NCBI GenBank assembly: GCA_902776185.1
Contig: CACYPH010000001.1
Coordinates: 1-64,000 of the forward strand
Reading direction: 5' to 3'
From: an uncultured Ruminococcus sp.
Lineage (GTDB): Bacteria; Bacillota; Clostridia; Oscillospirales; Acutalibacteraceae
DNA: 64,000 nucleotides
Made by a program: the position numbers and the translations under genes. The notes below the pieces were generated by a model. The model was not told where the DNA came from. It saw nothing but the letters and a program-made list of their open reading frames with translations, and made no database searches. Each line of letters opens with the position of its first letter. The first letter of the stretch is position 1. Of the stretch, positions 52,870 through 62,311 are shown one piece after another.

Positions 52870-54036
52870 TCACCGTTTTTCGGAGGATTTTGTACCGCTG
52901 TAAATCAGCTTGCAGACGGATTCAATGTGGTTGGTGTGAGGGAACATATCGTAGGGATAGCATACCTCGGCGCGGTAGCCGAGCCTGCCGAGCTGGAGGA
53001 TATCGCGCGCCTGGGTCTCGGGGTTGCAGGAGATGTAGACGATCTTTTGCGGCTGCAGGCGGGCGAGCGCTTTGAGAAACGATGCGGTGCATCCCGCACG
53101 GGGTGGGTCAATGAAGGCGGCGTCGACCGTTTTGCCGTCCTCGACCAGCGCCTTTGCGTAATCCTTGCTGTCAGCATTGACGAAGGTGATGTTGTCGGCA
53201 TTATTCAGCTTAGCGTTGCGTTTTGCGTCGCGGATCGCGGCGGGGTTCAGCTCGACCGACAGGACCTCTTTCGCGTTGTCAGAGGCGACGATGCCGATCG
53301 TTCCAGCGCCGCAGTAGGCGTCAAGTACGGTCTCACTGCCGCTCAGGTCCATCAGCTCGATTGCCTTGCGGTAGAGCTTCTCCGTCTGGTCGCGGTTGAT
53401 CTGGTAGAACGAGGTGGGGGAGATCAAAAAGCGCTTGCCGCAGAGGACGTCGGTGATGTATCCCTCGCCGAACAGGGTCTCGACGGGCTTGCCGGTAAAG
53501 AGCTTCTGCTCGCTGCGGTTCTCAGCGATCACGGCGGTGGTGAGATCGGGACAGGATTTTTGTAAGGCGGTTGCGAAAGTGCGTTTTGCGGGGAATATCG
53601 ATGTTGCGCCGTTGATGATCAGCATGCTCTCGCCGGTCGCGGTCGCCTCGCGGATGACGATGCTCTTGAGCCAGCCTCTGCCGGTATAGGGGTCGTACGG
53701 CGTGACCTTGAAGCTGTGGAACAGCCTGCAGAGGATAGCGGCAAGCGCGTTCGCTTTGTCGGTGCAGAGGGCGCAGACGGGTGTGATCACTGCGGTATGG
53801 ATCGAGGACTGCCACACGCCGCTGACGAAACCCGCTTTGCCGTTTCTGCGAAAGACGAATTGCGCCTTGTTGCGATAGCCGACGGTCTTCGGCGAGGGCG
53901 TGACGGGCATGACCTTACACAGCCCGCCGAGCAGCTTGCGGCACTTATTCTCTTTATAGCGCAATTGCTCGCTGTCGCTGAGATTGGACAACTGACAGGA
54001 ATTGCATTTCTTTTGTACGGGACAAAATTCACTCAT
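52870..54036 (-). CDS. 23S rRNA (uracil-5-)-methyltransferase RlmD/RlmCD type
   Basis: 388-residue SAM-dependent RNA m5U methyltransferase. N-terminal cysteines CPVQKKCNSCQ (5-15) and CALC near 88 fit a [4Fe-4S] cluster. SAM motif LDAYCGAGTIG near 239; catalytic motif DPPRAGC near 310, SCNPETQARD near 332. No TRAM domain is seen at the N-terminus, so it is the short form. Whether it targets U747, U1939 or both cannot be told. Confidence 0.9.
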   Translation of the reverse strand: MSEFCPVQKKCNSCQLSNLSDSEQLRYKENKCRKLLGGLCKVMPVTPSPKTVGYRNKAQFVFRRNGKAGFVSGVWQSSIHTAVITPVCALCTDKANALAAILCRLFHSFKVTPYDPYTGRGWLKSIVIREATATGESMLIINGATSIFPAKRTFATALQKSCPDLTTAVIAENRSEQKLFTGKPVETLFGEGYITDVLCGKRFLISPTSFYQINRDQTEKLYRKAIELMDLSGSETVLDAYCGAGTIGIVASDNAKEVLSVELNPAAIRDAKRNAKLNNADNITFVNADSKDYAKALVEDGKTVDAAFIDPPRAGCTASFLKALARLQPQKIVYISCNPETQARDILQLGRLGYRAEVCYPYDMFPHTNHIESVCKLIYSGTKSSEKR

Positions 54037-54187
54037 GATTGCCTCTTTTTCCTGCCTGCGGCGGCAGGATAGGATTTATACGGTTATTATATCATATCGC
54101 GCTGTTTTTGTATAGGATAATCCGATTATTTCACGCTCGAAACACCCTATGATTACAGGGTTTTCATCGATTGTCAGAAAATGTAAC

Positions 54188-54216
54188 TTGATAATCAGGC
54201 TTGTTTCCGATATAAT
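54188..54216 (+). promoter_or_regulatory. Promoter of the Ig-domain L,D-transpeptidase gene
   Basis: -35 TTGATA (54188-54193), 17-bp spacer, -10 TATAAT (54211-54216). The start codon is only seven bases after the -10. Confidence 0.75.
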
Positions 54217-54223
54217 GTAGGTT

Positions 54224-55465
54224 ATGAAACCATTGAAAATCATCCATTCCGACGGCGCTCCCGATATCGGAGGGCACAATTCAAAGCAGACAGCAAAGAT
54301 CATACTGGCGTTATTTTTATCGCTGGTCGTGATCGTTGCGGCATTTTTTGCCGTCTATGCTGTCAGCCGCGCGGTAAGGGGTACCGATGATGAGAACAAC
54401 AGCGAGCTGAAAGCAGGTGCGACGACCGAGATGACCATCGCTGCCGGCGACGCCTGTCAGCTGACGCTTCCCGAGAATGTGGACATCCTGAGCGTGACGT
54501 TCACCTCATCCGATGAAAAGGTCGCGCGTGTCGATCCCTCCGGCAAGGTAGACGGGCTGAAAGAGGGCAAGGCGAAGATCACCGCCGAGAACGGAACCTT
54601 CAGCGCGTCGTGCGTTTTTACCGTCGAGAAGGCGGGCGATCACAAGGTGACCGAGGTCACCACCGCCTACACCGCGAACGCGGATATCCTCAGCGCGAAC
54701 GCAAAAAAAAGCAAGGATAACCTCTACTGTCTGGTGGTCAACCGACGTACCAATACCGTGACGGTTTATACATATGACGACGACGGAAAATACACCGTTC
54801 CCGTGCGGGCGATGATCTGCTCCTGCGGCGCGGGCGGCGCGGATATCACGCCGGTCGGCGAATATAAGACCGCTTCCGAGGCCGAGTGGGCGTCGCTTTT
54901 CGGCGACGACGAGCATGAGTTTTTGTTCGGTCAGTACGCGACCGAATTCAGCGGCACGTACCTCTTCCATTCCGTTCCGTATGAGAGCGAGAGCAAGGAT
55001 GCGCTCGAGCCGGGAGAATTCAACAAGCTCGGCACGAACGCCTCGCAGGGATGCGTGCGCCTGATGGTGGCGGACTGCTACTGGATCTACAAGAACTGTG
55101 CGCTGAACACGCCGGTCCTCGTTATCGACGAGGACAAGTCGGCAGATCCGCTGGGAACGCCGCCGCTTGTCAAAAAGCCTGCCGACGGCGGCTGGGATCC
55201 GACCGATCCCGACCCGAACAATCCGTATAAGGACAAGCTGCCGAGCATCTCCAAGGTCGAAAACGTCACCGTCAAAAAGGGCGAAAAGTTTGAGCCGATG
55301 AAGGGCGTCGTCGCCAAGGACATCTGCGGCAACATCATCAACGACAAGGTCGAGGTCATCGGCACGGTGCTGACCGATAAGCCCGGCACCTATTATCTGA
55401 CCTACACTGTGACAGATGATTTCCACCTGACGCGCTCCGTCATCCGGACGGTCGTCGTCGAATAA
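54224..55465 (+). CDS. Membrane-anchored L,D-transpeptidase with Ig-like domains
   Basis: 413 residues. Short cytoplasmic part, one membrane helix (about 25-48), a BIG2-type Ig domain (about 65-138), a YkuD domain (about 163-308) with catalytic ASQGCVRLM (Cys277) and the upstream LFHSVPY histidine near 249, then a Pro/Asp linker and a C-terminal Ig-like domain (about 340-413). Peptidoglycan crosslinking is the expected role. No ribosome site lies between promoter and ATG, so the mRNA may be leaderless. Confidence 0.88.
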   Translation: MKPLKIIHSDGAPDIGGHNSKQTAKIILALFLSLVVIVAAFFAVYAVSRAVRGTDDENNSELKAGATTEMTIAAGDACQLTLPENVDILSVTFTSSDEKVARVDPSGKVDGLKEGKAKITAENGTFSASCVFTVEKAGDHKVTEVTTAYTANADILSANAKKSKDNLYCLVVNRRTNTVTVYTYDDDGKYTVPVRAMICSCGAGGADITPVGEYKTASEAEWASLFGDDEHEFLFGQYATEFSGTYLFHSVPYESESKDALEPGEFNKLGTNASQGCVRLMVADCYWIYKNCALNTPVLVIDEDKSADPLGTPPLVKKPADGGWDPTDPDPNNPYKDKLPSISKVENVTVKKGEKFEPMKGVVAKDICGNIINDKVEVIGTVLTDKPGTYYLTYTVTDDFHLTRSVIRTVVVE

Positions 55466-55481
55466 ACTGCATCAGAATCAG

Positions 55482-55508
55482 AAAGACTGCTGTATTCCGG
55501 CAGTCTTT
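55482..55508 (+). terminator. Terminator after the second L,D-transpeptidase gene
   Basis: AAAGACTGC/GCAGTCTTT stem, continuing into TTTTTTGCG. Nothing coding is seen between here and 55697. Confidence 0.88.
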
Positions 55509-55614
55509 TTTGCGCCTGTATTTAAGCAGTTTTGATCGGATTTGACGCTTTTTTGCATGGCACGACAGGGTTCGGAGCGTTTTTGCTTTCGACGGCGCAA
55601 ATTCAGGCAAAACA

Positions 55615-55643
55615 TTGACATTAAATGCACATTATTGTAAAAT
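55615..55643 (+). promoter_or_regulatory. Promoter of the polysaccharide operon
   Basis: -35 TTGACA (55615-55620), 17-bp spacer, -10 TAAAAT (55638-55643). Confidence 0.72.
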
Positions 55644-55697
55644 ATATTCTGTAATATTATGGGTTCGTATGTGCATCGGCAGAAACGAGGGATAGAA

Positions 55698-56573
55698 ATG
55701 AAAATTGTGATAGTCGGTTCTGAGGGCTTCATCGGCAGAACGATGGTTCGCCGTGCGCTGATGGACGGCAACGAGGTCGTCGGCGTGGATATCCCCAAAG
55801 AGTCCCCTGTGACAGACGCGGGGTATACCTACCGATGCGTTGACAGTGTGGATGACGCCGTGCTTGAAAACGCAGACGGCATGGTGCTGCTGGCGGCAAA
55901 AAGGCCCATTGGCGCCTTTACTCTCGACGATTATTTCGGCAATATCGGCATCATTCAGAAGAATCTGGAGCTGGCGATAGAGAAGGGGATCACCAACATC
56001 GTTTTCGCGTCCTCGATCTCGGTCTATTCCGGCGAAAAACTTCCGTGGACGGAAACGGACTATTCCGTACCGCTGAACCTCTACGGCGCGTCAAAGCTCG
56101 CCTGCGAGAACATCGGACTTTTACAGTCGCGAACAAAGGGCTTGCGGTTCAAGGCGCTCAGGTTCGGTCATGTCATCGGGCCGAATGAAAAGAATGGATT
56201 TTTTGTCAACCTGACCATGCAGAATGCGCGTGAGAAAAAGACGCAGACCATCTACGGCACGGGTGAACAGAAGCGTCACTATATCGCGGTGCCGGACGTA
56301 TGCGCGGCGGTCCTGTGTGCGCTGAAGCATCCCGACGAGTGCGGCGTGTACAATATCGGCATGGCGCGCACCTATACGAACAACGAGGTGGTCGAGACCG
56401 TCAACCGCGTCTTCCAAAACGCGGGCAACGCCGTGCATGATCTGTCGAAGCAGATGATCGGCGGCGACGACGGGATGAGCATCGCAAAAGCGCAGGATAA
56501 GCTGGGCTTTGCGGCGGCATATGACCTTGAAAAAACCTTTCTTTATATTAAAAGCGAAATTGAGAGAAGCTGA
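55698..56573 (+). CDS. NAD-dependent nucleotide-sugar epimerase/dehydratase
   Basis: 291-residue extended short-chain dehydrogenase. Rossmann motif VGSEGFIGR near 6-14, catalytic SSISVYSG near 105 and YGASK near 130. UDP-sugar epimerase or reductase; substrate undetermined. First gene of a six-gene surface-polysaccharide operon; the flippase follows after 6 bases. Start at 55698 after GAGGG. Confidence 0.85.
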   Translation: MKIVIVGSEGFIGRTMVRRALMDGNEVVGVDIPKESPVTDAGYTYRCVDSVDDAVLENADGMVLLAAKRPIGAFTLDDYFGNIGIIQKNLELAIEKGITNIVFASSISVYSGEKLPWTETDYSVPLNLYGASKLACENIGLLQSRTKGLRFKALRFGHVIGPNEKNGFFVNLTMQNAREKKTQTIYGTGEQKRHYIAVPDVCAAVLCALKHPDECGVYNIGMARTYTNNEVVETVNRVFQNAGNAVHDLSKQMIGGDDGMSIAKAQDKLGFAAAYDLEKTFLYIKSEIERS

Positions 56574-56579
56574 CAGATA

Positions 56580-58052
56580 ATGCTTGCAAAACTGAAAGAT
56601 AAATATATCAGCCTGCCCCTGCCGGTCAAGGCTGCGGCTTTCTTTGTGTTCTGCGGCGTGTTCAAGGACGCGATCGACGTTCTGGTCACCCCGCTGTTCA
56701 CGAGGATTCTGACCACAGAGGAATACGGACTGTTCAACGTCTACAATTCCTGGTACCAGATCTTCAGGATCGTCGCGACCCTCAGCCTTTTCGGCGAGAG
56801 CTTTGAAGTGGGCTTGGCGCGTTTTGACGAAAAGCGCAACCAGTTCGTATCCGCGCTGCAGGGCTTGATGACCGTACTGTTCTTCTTCTGGGCGTCGATC
56901 TACCTGATCTTCCACCATCAGATCGAACAGCTGATGGGGCTGAGCTCTGTCCTGATGGTCTGTCTGCTCCTGCAGGTCATGTTCTCGGTACCGTATATGT
57001 TCTGGCTGAAAAAGAACAAATACGAGTACAAATACAAGCTCATCACGATTTTTACGATCATCTATACGGTTTTACAGCCGTTTTTGAGCCTGTTGTTCAT
57101 CAAGCTCAATTCCTTCGGCTGGGACAACGGCGAGGTCCGCATCATCGCGAGCGTCGGTGTGCAGATCGTTTTCGGCTTTGTGGTGTTCATCATCCAGTTT
57201 GTCAAAACGCCGGTCTTCTACAAAAAGGAATTCTGGAAGTTCGCAGTGATGACCAATATCCCGCTGGTGCCGCATTTTCTGTCGCAGACCCTCCTCAACC
57301 AGTCCGACAAGATCATGATCGATATGTTCGTCGGCAAATCGGAAACAGCGGTCTACGGCGTTGCCCATTCCGCGGCGTTCGTCATCCTGATGGTAGCGAC
57401 GAATCTCAACAGCGCGTTCATCCCGTGGCTGTATGAGAAGATCAAGAAAGAAAAATTTGACGGCATCAAAAACACGGTCAATATCATCGTCCTGTTCGTC
57501 GCGGTGACCGTGACGCTGCTGGTGCTGGTCGCGCCGGAGGCGATGCTGATCCTCGGCGGCGAAAAATATTACGAGGGCATCTGGACGATCCCCTCGCTCG
57601 CATACAGCGTGCTGCTCATCCTGATCTACACGCTGTTCGCGAATATCGAGCTGTACTACAGCAAAAATATCTATGTCATGATATCGTCGCTGATCGGCGC
57701 GGCGTCCAATATCATCCTGAACTGGCTGTTGATCCCGCAGTTCGGCTATATCGCCGCGGGTTATACGACAGCGATCGGATATCTCTTGATGTGCATCTCG
57801 CACTACTTCTTCCTGATGCTGACCTGCAAGCAGGAGAAGGTCAAGATGTCGAATTTCTTTGACGTCCGCATGATACTGCTTATTTGCGCCGCACTTGCCG
57901 GCGTATGCGTACTGATCGCGTTTGTCTATCATCTTGCGATCGTGCGGTATCTGATTTTCGCAGTTGTCGCGGCGGTGCTGATTATCAAGCGCAAGAGCAT
58001 CATCGCTTTCTATAAAGGTATGAAGAAAAAGAACAGTAATGTTTCAGAGTGA
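56580..58052 (+). CDS. Polysaccharide flippase (Wzx/MATE-like)
   Basis: 490 residues with about 12-14 predicted membrane helices. The opening PVKAAAFFVFCGVFKDAIDV and NVYNSWYQIFRI segments and NIPLVPHFLSQTLLNQSDKIMI near 224 are typical of oligosaccharide flippases. It should move lipid-linked repeat units across the membrane. The glycosyltransferase gene starts 8 bases after its stop. Confidence 0.9.
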   Translation: MLAKLKDKYISLPLPVKAAAFFVFCGVFKDAIDVLVTPLFTRILTTEEYGLFNVYNSWYQIFRIVATLSLFGESFEVGLARFDEKRNQFVSALQGLMTVLFFFWASIYLIFHHQIEQLMGLSSVLMVCLLLQVMFSVPYMFWLKKNKYEYKYKLITIFTIIYTVLQPFLSLLFIKLNSFGWDNGEVRIIASVGVQIVFGFVVFIIQFVKTPVFYKKEFWKFAVMTNIPLVPHFLSQTLLNQSDKIMIDMFVGKSETAVYGVAHSAAFVILMVATNLNSAFIPWLYEKIKKEKFDGIKNTVNIIVLFVAVTVTLLVLVAPEAMLILGGEKYYEGIWTIPSLAYSVLLILIYTLFANIELYYSKNIYVMISSLIGAASNIILNWLLIPQFGYIAAGYTTAIGYLLMCISHYFFLMLTCKQEKVKMSNFFDVRMILLICAALAGVCVLIAFVYHLAIVRYLIFAVVAAVLIIKRKSIIAFYKGMKKKNSNVSE

Positions 58053-58060
58053 GGTTAGAT

Positions 58061-59014
58061 ATGGCTTTATACTCAATTGTCGTTCCCGTATATAACTCGG
58101 AGAACAGTCTGCCCGAATTGTACGAGAGATTGGCAAACGTTTTCGACAACGTCATCAAACAGCCGTTTGAGCTGATTTTGGTGGATGACTGCTCCGCAGA
58201 CCGCTCCTATCAGGTGATCGAGGAACTAAGGGCGAAGGACAGCCGCGTCAACGGCGTCCAGCTGGCGGTCAATCACGGCCAGCCTAAGGCGATCCTCTGC
58301 GGCTTCAGCTACGTGCAGGGCGACTATGTCATCACGATGGACGACGACCTGCAGCACCCGCCCGAAGAGATCCCCAAGCTGATCGAGAAGATGAACAGCG
58401 CCGATGATATCGACGTCGTCATCGGTCAGTACGATTCCAAAAAGCACAATGCCATCAAGCGCATGGGCACAAAGCTGATGGATATGATGAGCAATACGGT
58501 GTATCATAAAACCAACAAGCTCAAGATCACCAGCTTCCGGCTTATGAAGCGCTACGTTGTGGATAACCTGAACAAGATCTCGGTATCGCGTCCGATGATC
58601 GGCCCGCTGCTTTTGCAGACCAACAAGCGGATGGTCAATGTGACCGTTACCCACGCGCCCCGCGCCTACGGCAAGAGCGGCTATTCCTTCGGCAAGCTGG
58701 TCAGGGAATTCCGCAACAACCTGATCACCAACTCCGATCTGCCGTTGAAGCTGATCGGGTATCTGGGACTGTTCAGCGCGTTCATGAGCGTAATTCTTAT
58801 CATCTTCTTCATCATCCGCTACTTTATCAACGGGTCGGGCGTCAGCGGCTGGACGAGTATCATTGTACTGCTGCTGTTCTTCGGCGGCATGACGCTGTTC
58901 TCGGTCGGTATTCTCGGCAGATACCTCATCAGCATCATGATCGAGACCAAGAAGTTCCCGAAGTTCCTTGTCCGCAAGGCGGATATCACCGAGCAGCAGG
59001 AAAAGGAAGACTGA
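58061..59014 (+). CDS. GT2 glycosyltransferase, DPM1/GtrB type
   Basis: 317 residues. GT-A domain with SIVVPVYNSE at the N-terminus, LVDDCSAD near 42 and the metal DxD-like MDDDLQHP near 92-99, followed by two C-terminal membrane helices (about 230-255 and 264-288). This is the polyprenyl-phosphate sugar synthase layout. GAGG favours the ATG at 58061 over the GTG at 58049 that overlaps the flippase stop. Confidence 0.9.
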   Translation: MALYSIVVPVYNSENSLPELYERLANVFDNVIKQPFELILVDDCSADRSYQVIEELRAKDSRVNGVQLAVNHGQPKAILCGFSYVQGDYVITMDDDLQHPPEEIPKLIEKMNSADDIDVVIGQYDSKKHNAIKRMGTKLMDMMSNTVYHKTNKLKITSFRLMKRYVVDNLNKISVSRPMIGPLLLQTNKRMVNVTVTHAPRAYGKSGYSFGKLVREFRNNLITNSDLPLKLIGYLGLFSAFMSVILIIFFIIRYFINGSGVSGWTSIIVLLLFFGGMTLFSVGILGRYLISIMIETKKFPKFLVRKADITEQQEKED

Positions 59015-59046
59015 GAATCCATTACACCTAAGAAGGGGTGAAAGCC

Positions 59047-60168
59047 TTGAAAAAAGGATTGGCTTTGATCTATAACCCGCATAACCTGCTGGAGTTCGTC
59101 TGGTACTGCTGCACCTACTCGAAGGATACCGAGTGGGACGCGCTGTGCCTGCCCAGCGGTCATATGGGCGAATACATGAGCGAATACTGCGAGAAAAGCG
59201 GTTTATTCAATAAAATCTACGCGAGCGACAAAAACTACTCGCAGGCGGGCATGAAGGAACAGCTCGGCGCGTTCCTCTCGATGTTCGGGCATTATATCAC
59301 CGGCAGACGCGCCGCCTACTGTAAAAAGACGCTGAACCGCTACGTCGAGGATATCGACCGCTATGACGAGCTGGTCGTGCTCAACGATATCGGTTTGGTC
59401 GGCGGTCTGATGATCGGCTTGGGCAAGCAGAAGGACGTTATCATCCTGGAGGACGGCGTCGGCGATTATGTCGAGAAGTCCAACAAGCGGCTTTTAAAGC
59501 ACCTGCTCAGCGGCAGGGAGTGGCGAGGCTTTCTGCTTGCAAAGATGGGCTACTCCAACTCGGAGCATAACTATCCGCTGGTGACCTCGAAGTACTGCAC
59601 GAAGTTCAACAGCAAGCCCGAAAAAATGAAATACAGAAAGTACAAGCGCTTTGAAAAGCTCTTTGACTTTACCGATACCGACGTCGAGCGGTACAACCGG
59701 ATCATCGCCGATCTATATACCAATATCGATCAGGAGAAGATCAGGCAGTCCGATGCGATCGTCTTTACCACCAACGTTGCGGATTTTACCAAGGATCCCG
59801 GGGCGCATATCAAAGCCTTTGAGGACTATATGAACGCGCACGCAAGCGCCGTGATGATCAAAAAGCATCCGAGGGACTGCGGCGACTATGTTTTTGATCC
59901 GGCAGTATCGGTCTATGAGCTGAGCCCCGCGTATCCTGCGGAGGTCATCCTGCCGTATATCAAGGACAAGCAGATCTACTTTATGTTCCCGTCATCGGTG
60001 CTGTTGTATGTAGACGATTCGTCCGATAAGTATCACTGCTTCTATTTCGAGAAGCTGTATGCGGAGTGTCAGGGTCAGGAATCCTTCCTCGATTATCCCG
60101 ACAGGAATCGCTACTCGGAACTGCTCAGGCTGATGGGCGCAGAGGATATCGATATCATCACGCTTTAA
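59047..60168 (+). CDS. Sialyltransferase-like (GT52/polysialyltransferase-type) glycosyltransferase
   Basis: About 373 residues. The opening GLALIYNPHNLLEF and the pair of motifs ILEDGVGDYVE near 137 (D/E-D/E-G motif) and IKKHPRD near 278 (HP motif) are the signature of bacterial sialyltransferases of families such as GT52. A terminal LMFPSSV-like serine motif (FMFPSSVLLY near 317) also fits. No CMP-sialate synthesis genes (neuA/B/C) are in the window, so donor and linkage are open. Start TTG at 59047 fits AAGGGG; GTG at 59038 is the alternative. Confidence 0.68.
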   Translation: MKKGLALIYNPHNLLEFVWYCCTYSKDTEWDALCLPSGHMGEYMSEYCEKSGLFNKIYASDKNYSQAGMKEQLGAFLSMFGHYITGRRAAYCKKTLNRYVEDIDRYDELVVLNDIGLVGGLMIGLGKQKDVIILEDGVGDYVEKSNKRLLKHLLSGREWRGFLLAKMGYSNSEHNYPLVTSKYCTKFNSKPEKMKYRKYKRFEKLFDFTDTDVERYNRIIADLYTNIDQEKIRQSDAIVFTTNVADFTKDPGAHIKAFEDYMNAHASAVMIKKHPRDCGDYVFDPAVSVYELSPAYPAEVILPYIKDKQIYFMFPSSVLLYVDDSSDKYHCFYFEKLYAECQGQESFLDYPDRNRYSELLRLMGAEDIDIITL

Positions 60169-60197
60169 GCGCGTTATTTCCATAGGAGTGTCACAAA

Positions 60198-61310
60198 ATG
60201 AAGAAAATACTGGTATTAGGTACGGGAATGCCGCAGGCGGATCTAATCAAAGCCTGCAAAGAAAGAGGCATGGAAGTCTATGCCTGCAGCTATACTGCCG
60301 GCGATGTTGCCGAGCCGTTTGCGGACCATTTCAAGCAGATCAATATCGTCGATATCGACGCGATCGAAGCATATGCAAAGGAAAATCAGGTCGATTATAT
60401 CTATTCGGCAGGTTCGGACGTCGCGATGCCGACGGTACTGACCGTGTCCGAGAGATTGGGACTGAGACATTTCTGTCCGTCCGAGACCGCGACCATCTGT
60501 AATAATAAGCCGCTGCTCAGAAATACCCTGACACAGGATTTCGAGGGCAATATCAAGAGCCAGCGGATGACCTCTGTCGACGAAGAATTGACAGTCGATT
60601 TTCCGCTGATGATGAAGCCCACCGATTCTCAGGGCCAGCGCGGCGTATACAGGGTCGACAGCATCGAGGAATTCCGCGAGAATTTCGAGAAGTCACTTTC
60701 GTTCTCCCGTGAGAAAGCCGTCATCGTCGAGGAATTCATCGAGGGTGAGGAGATCTCCGTGAACACCTTCTCGGCAGGCGGCAAGACCGTATTCGCTCTG
60801 CCCTCCAAGCGGATCACATGGAGCGACCTGCCCGGCGGCATCATCCACCGTCACGTCATCCCGTTCCAGTACGCGGACAACAAGGAGATCTGCGAGAAGG
60901 TCGAGAGCCTTGTTACCAGAACGCTCGAAAAACTCAATATCAGCGACGGTCCCGCGTATTTCCAGATCATTGTGAAGAAGGACGGTACGCCGAAACTCGT
61001 CGAGGTCACACCGCGTCTCGACGGCTGTCATATGTGGCGGCTGATCAAGTATTCGACCGGCGTCGATCTGCTGGATCTAACGGTAAAGCTCCTCCTCGGA
61101 GAAGAGGTCACAGTCGGCGACTATGCGGTCAAGCCCTATGAGACCGAGTTCCTCTGTCTGCCGACGGCGGAGGTTTTCGCAAAAAGCAGATTCGATATCG
61201 GCGAGCCCGAGTTCCTGCAGTGGTACTACGAGGACGGCGGTATCGTTAAGAAAATGAACGGCTATATGGAAAAGTGCGGCTATCTCATCAAGGAGTACAA
61301 GGGCGATTGA
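60198..61310 (+). CDS. ATP-grasp ligase of the polysaccharide cluster
   Basis: 370 residues. Rossmann-like start [16 protein letters not shown], then an ATP-grasp core ([18 protein letters not shown] near 136-153, [15 protein letters not shown] near 178, and the metal motif VEVTPRLDG near 268). Relatives join a carboxylate to an amine. Placed between a sialyltransferase-like gene and rmlA, it may attach an amino acid to a sugar; substrate unknown. Confidence 0.8.
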   Translation: MKKILVLGTGMPQADLIKACKERGMEVYACSYTAGDVAEPFADHFKQINIVDIDAIEAYAKENQVDYIYSAGSDVAMPTVLTVSERLGLRHFCPSETATICNNKPLLRNTLTQDFEGNIKSQRMTSVDEELTVDFPLMMKPTDSQGQRGVYRVDSIEEFRENFEKSLSFSREKAVIVEEFIEGEEISVNTFSAGGKTVFALPSKRITWSDLPGGIIHRHVIPFQYADNKEICEKVESLVTRTLEKLNISDGPAYFQIIVKKDGTPKLVEVTPRLDGCHMWRLIKYSTGVDLLDLTVKLLLGEEVTVGDYAVKPYETEFLCLPTAEVFAKSRFDIGEPEFLQWYYEDGGIVKKMNGYMEKCGYLIKEYKGD

Positions 61311-61372
61311 GTCCATCCTCCGATACAGCCGACGAATATACACAATCACGACGTCAAAACGCGAGGTGTTCT

Positions 61373-62251
61373 ATGAAAGGTATTATCTTGGCGGGCGGAA
61401 AAGGCACCCGTCTGTACCCGATGACAAAGGTTATCTCCAAACAGCTCCTGCCGGTTTATGACAAGCCGATGATCTACTATCCGCTGTCGATCTTACTGCT
61501 GGCGCGCATCAAGGACATTCTGATCATCTCAACCCCGGAGGATACGCCGCTGTATGAGCGGCTGCTCGGCGACGGATCGCGGATCGGTGTGTCGATCACC
61601 TACAAGGTACAGGACAAGCCCCGCGGGCTTGCCGACGCGTTCATCCTCGGCGCAGATTTTATCGGTGATGACAGCGTATGTCTGATCCTCGGCGACAATA
61701 TTTTCTACGGTCACGATATGACGCACGTGCTGCGTGAATCGATCGATAAGCTCAGCGGTGCGACCGTATTCGGTTATCCCGTCAAAAAGCCGAAGGCGTT
61801 CGGCGTAGTGGAATTCGATAAGGATCGCAACGTCATTTCCATCGAAGAAAAGCCTGAAAAACCCAAGTCAAACTTTGCGGTTCCCGGACTGTATTTCTAT
61901 GATAACCGTGTCGTGGAGATCGCGAAAAATGTCAAGCCGTCCGATCGCGGCGAGATCGAGATCACCTCGATCAACAACGCGTATCTGGAGATGGGCAAGC
62001 TCAAGGTAAGCCTGCTCGGACGCGGGACTGCATGGCTCGATACCGGTACGCCGCAGGGAATGCTGAAAGCGGCGGAATATGTCGAGGCAGTCCAGTCCAG
62101 ACAGGGCTACTATGTTTCCTGTATTGAAGAGATCGCGTGGCGACGCGGTTTTATTTCGTCCGAGCGTCTGCTTGAGCTCGGCAAGGAACTTGAAACCACG
62201 GATTACGGCAAGTATATCGTGTCGCTGGCTGAAGAAGCGCTCGGCAAATAA
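61373..62251 (+). CDS. rmlA: Glucose-1-phosphate thymidylyltransferase
   Basis: 292 residues, normal RmlA length. [20 protein letters not shown] at 3-22 is the nucleotidyl-transfer signature; GDNIFYGHD near 113 and [13 protein letters not shown] near 164 follow. Makes dTDP-glucose. rmlB, rmlC and rmlD are not in the window, so the later dTDP-sugar steps must be elsewhere. Start at 61373 after GAGG; an in-frame ATG at 61274 inside the ATP-grasp gene is not supported. Confidence 0.95.
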   Translation: MKGIILAGGKGTRLYPMTKVISKQLLPVYDKPMIYYPLSILLLARIKDILIISTPEDTPLYERLLGDGSRIGVSITYKVQDKPRGLADAFILGADFIGDDSVCLILGDNIFYGHDMTHVLRESIDKLSGATVFGYPVKKPKAFGVVEFDKDRNVISIEEKPEKPKSNFAVPGLYFYDNRVVEIAKNVKPSDRGEIEITSINNAYLEMGKLKVSLLGRGTAWLDTGTPQGMLKAAEYVEAVQSRQGYYVSCIEEIAWRRGFISSERLLELGKELETTDYGKYIVSLAEEALGK

Positions 62252-62267
62252 ATACAAGCAGTAAAAT

Positions 62268-62297
62268 TCCCCTCTCACGGAGATCCGCGGGAGGGGA
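62268..62297. terminator. Hairpin between convergent rmlA and binding-protein genes
   Basis: TCCCCTC/GAGGGGA outer stem with an inner CGG/CCG stem. AT-rich on both sides, so probably a shared terminator. Confidence 0.65.
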
Positions 62298-62311
62298 TTA
62301 TGTATTGACTT

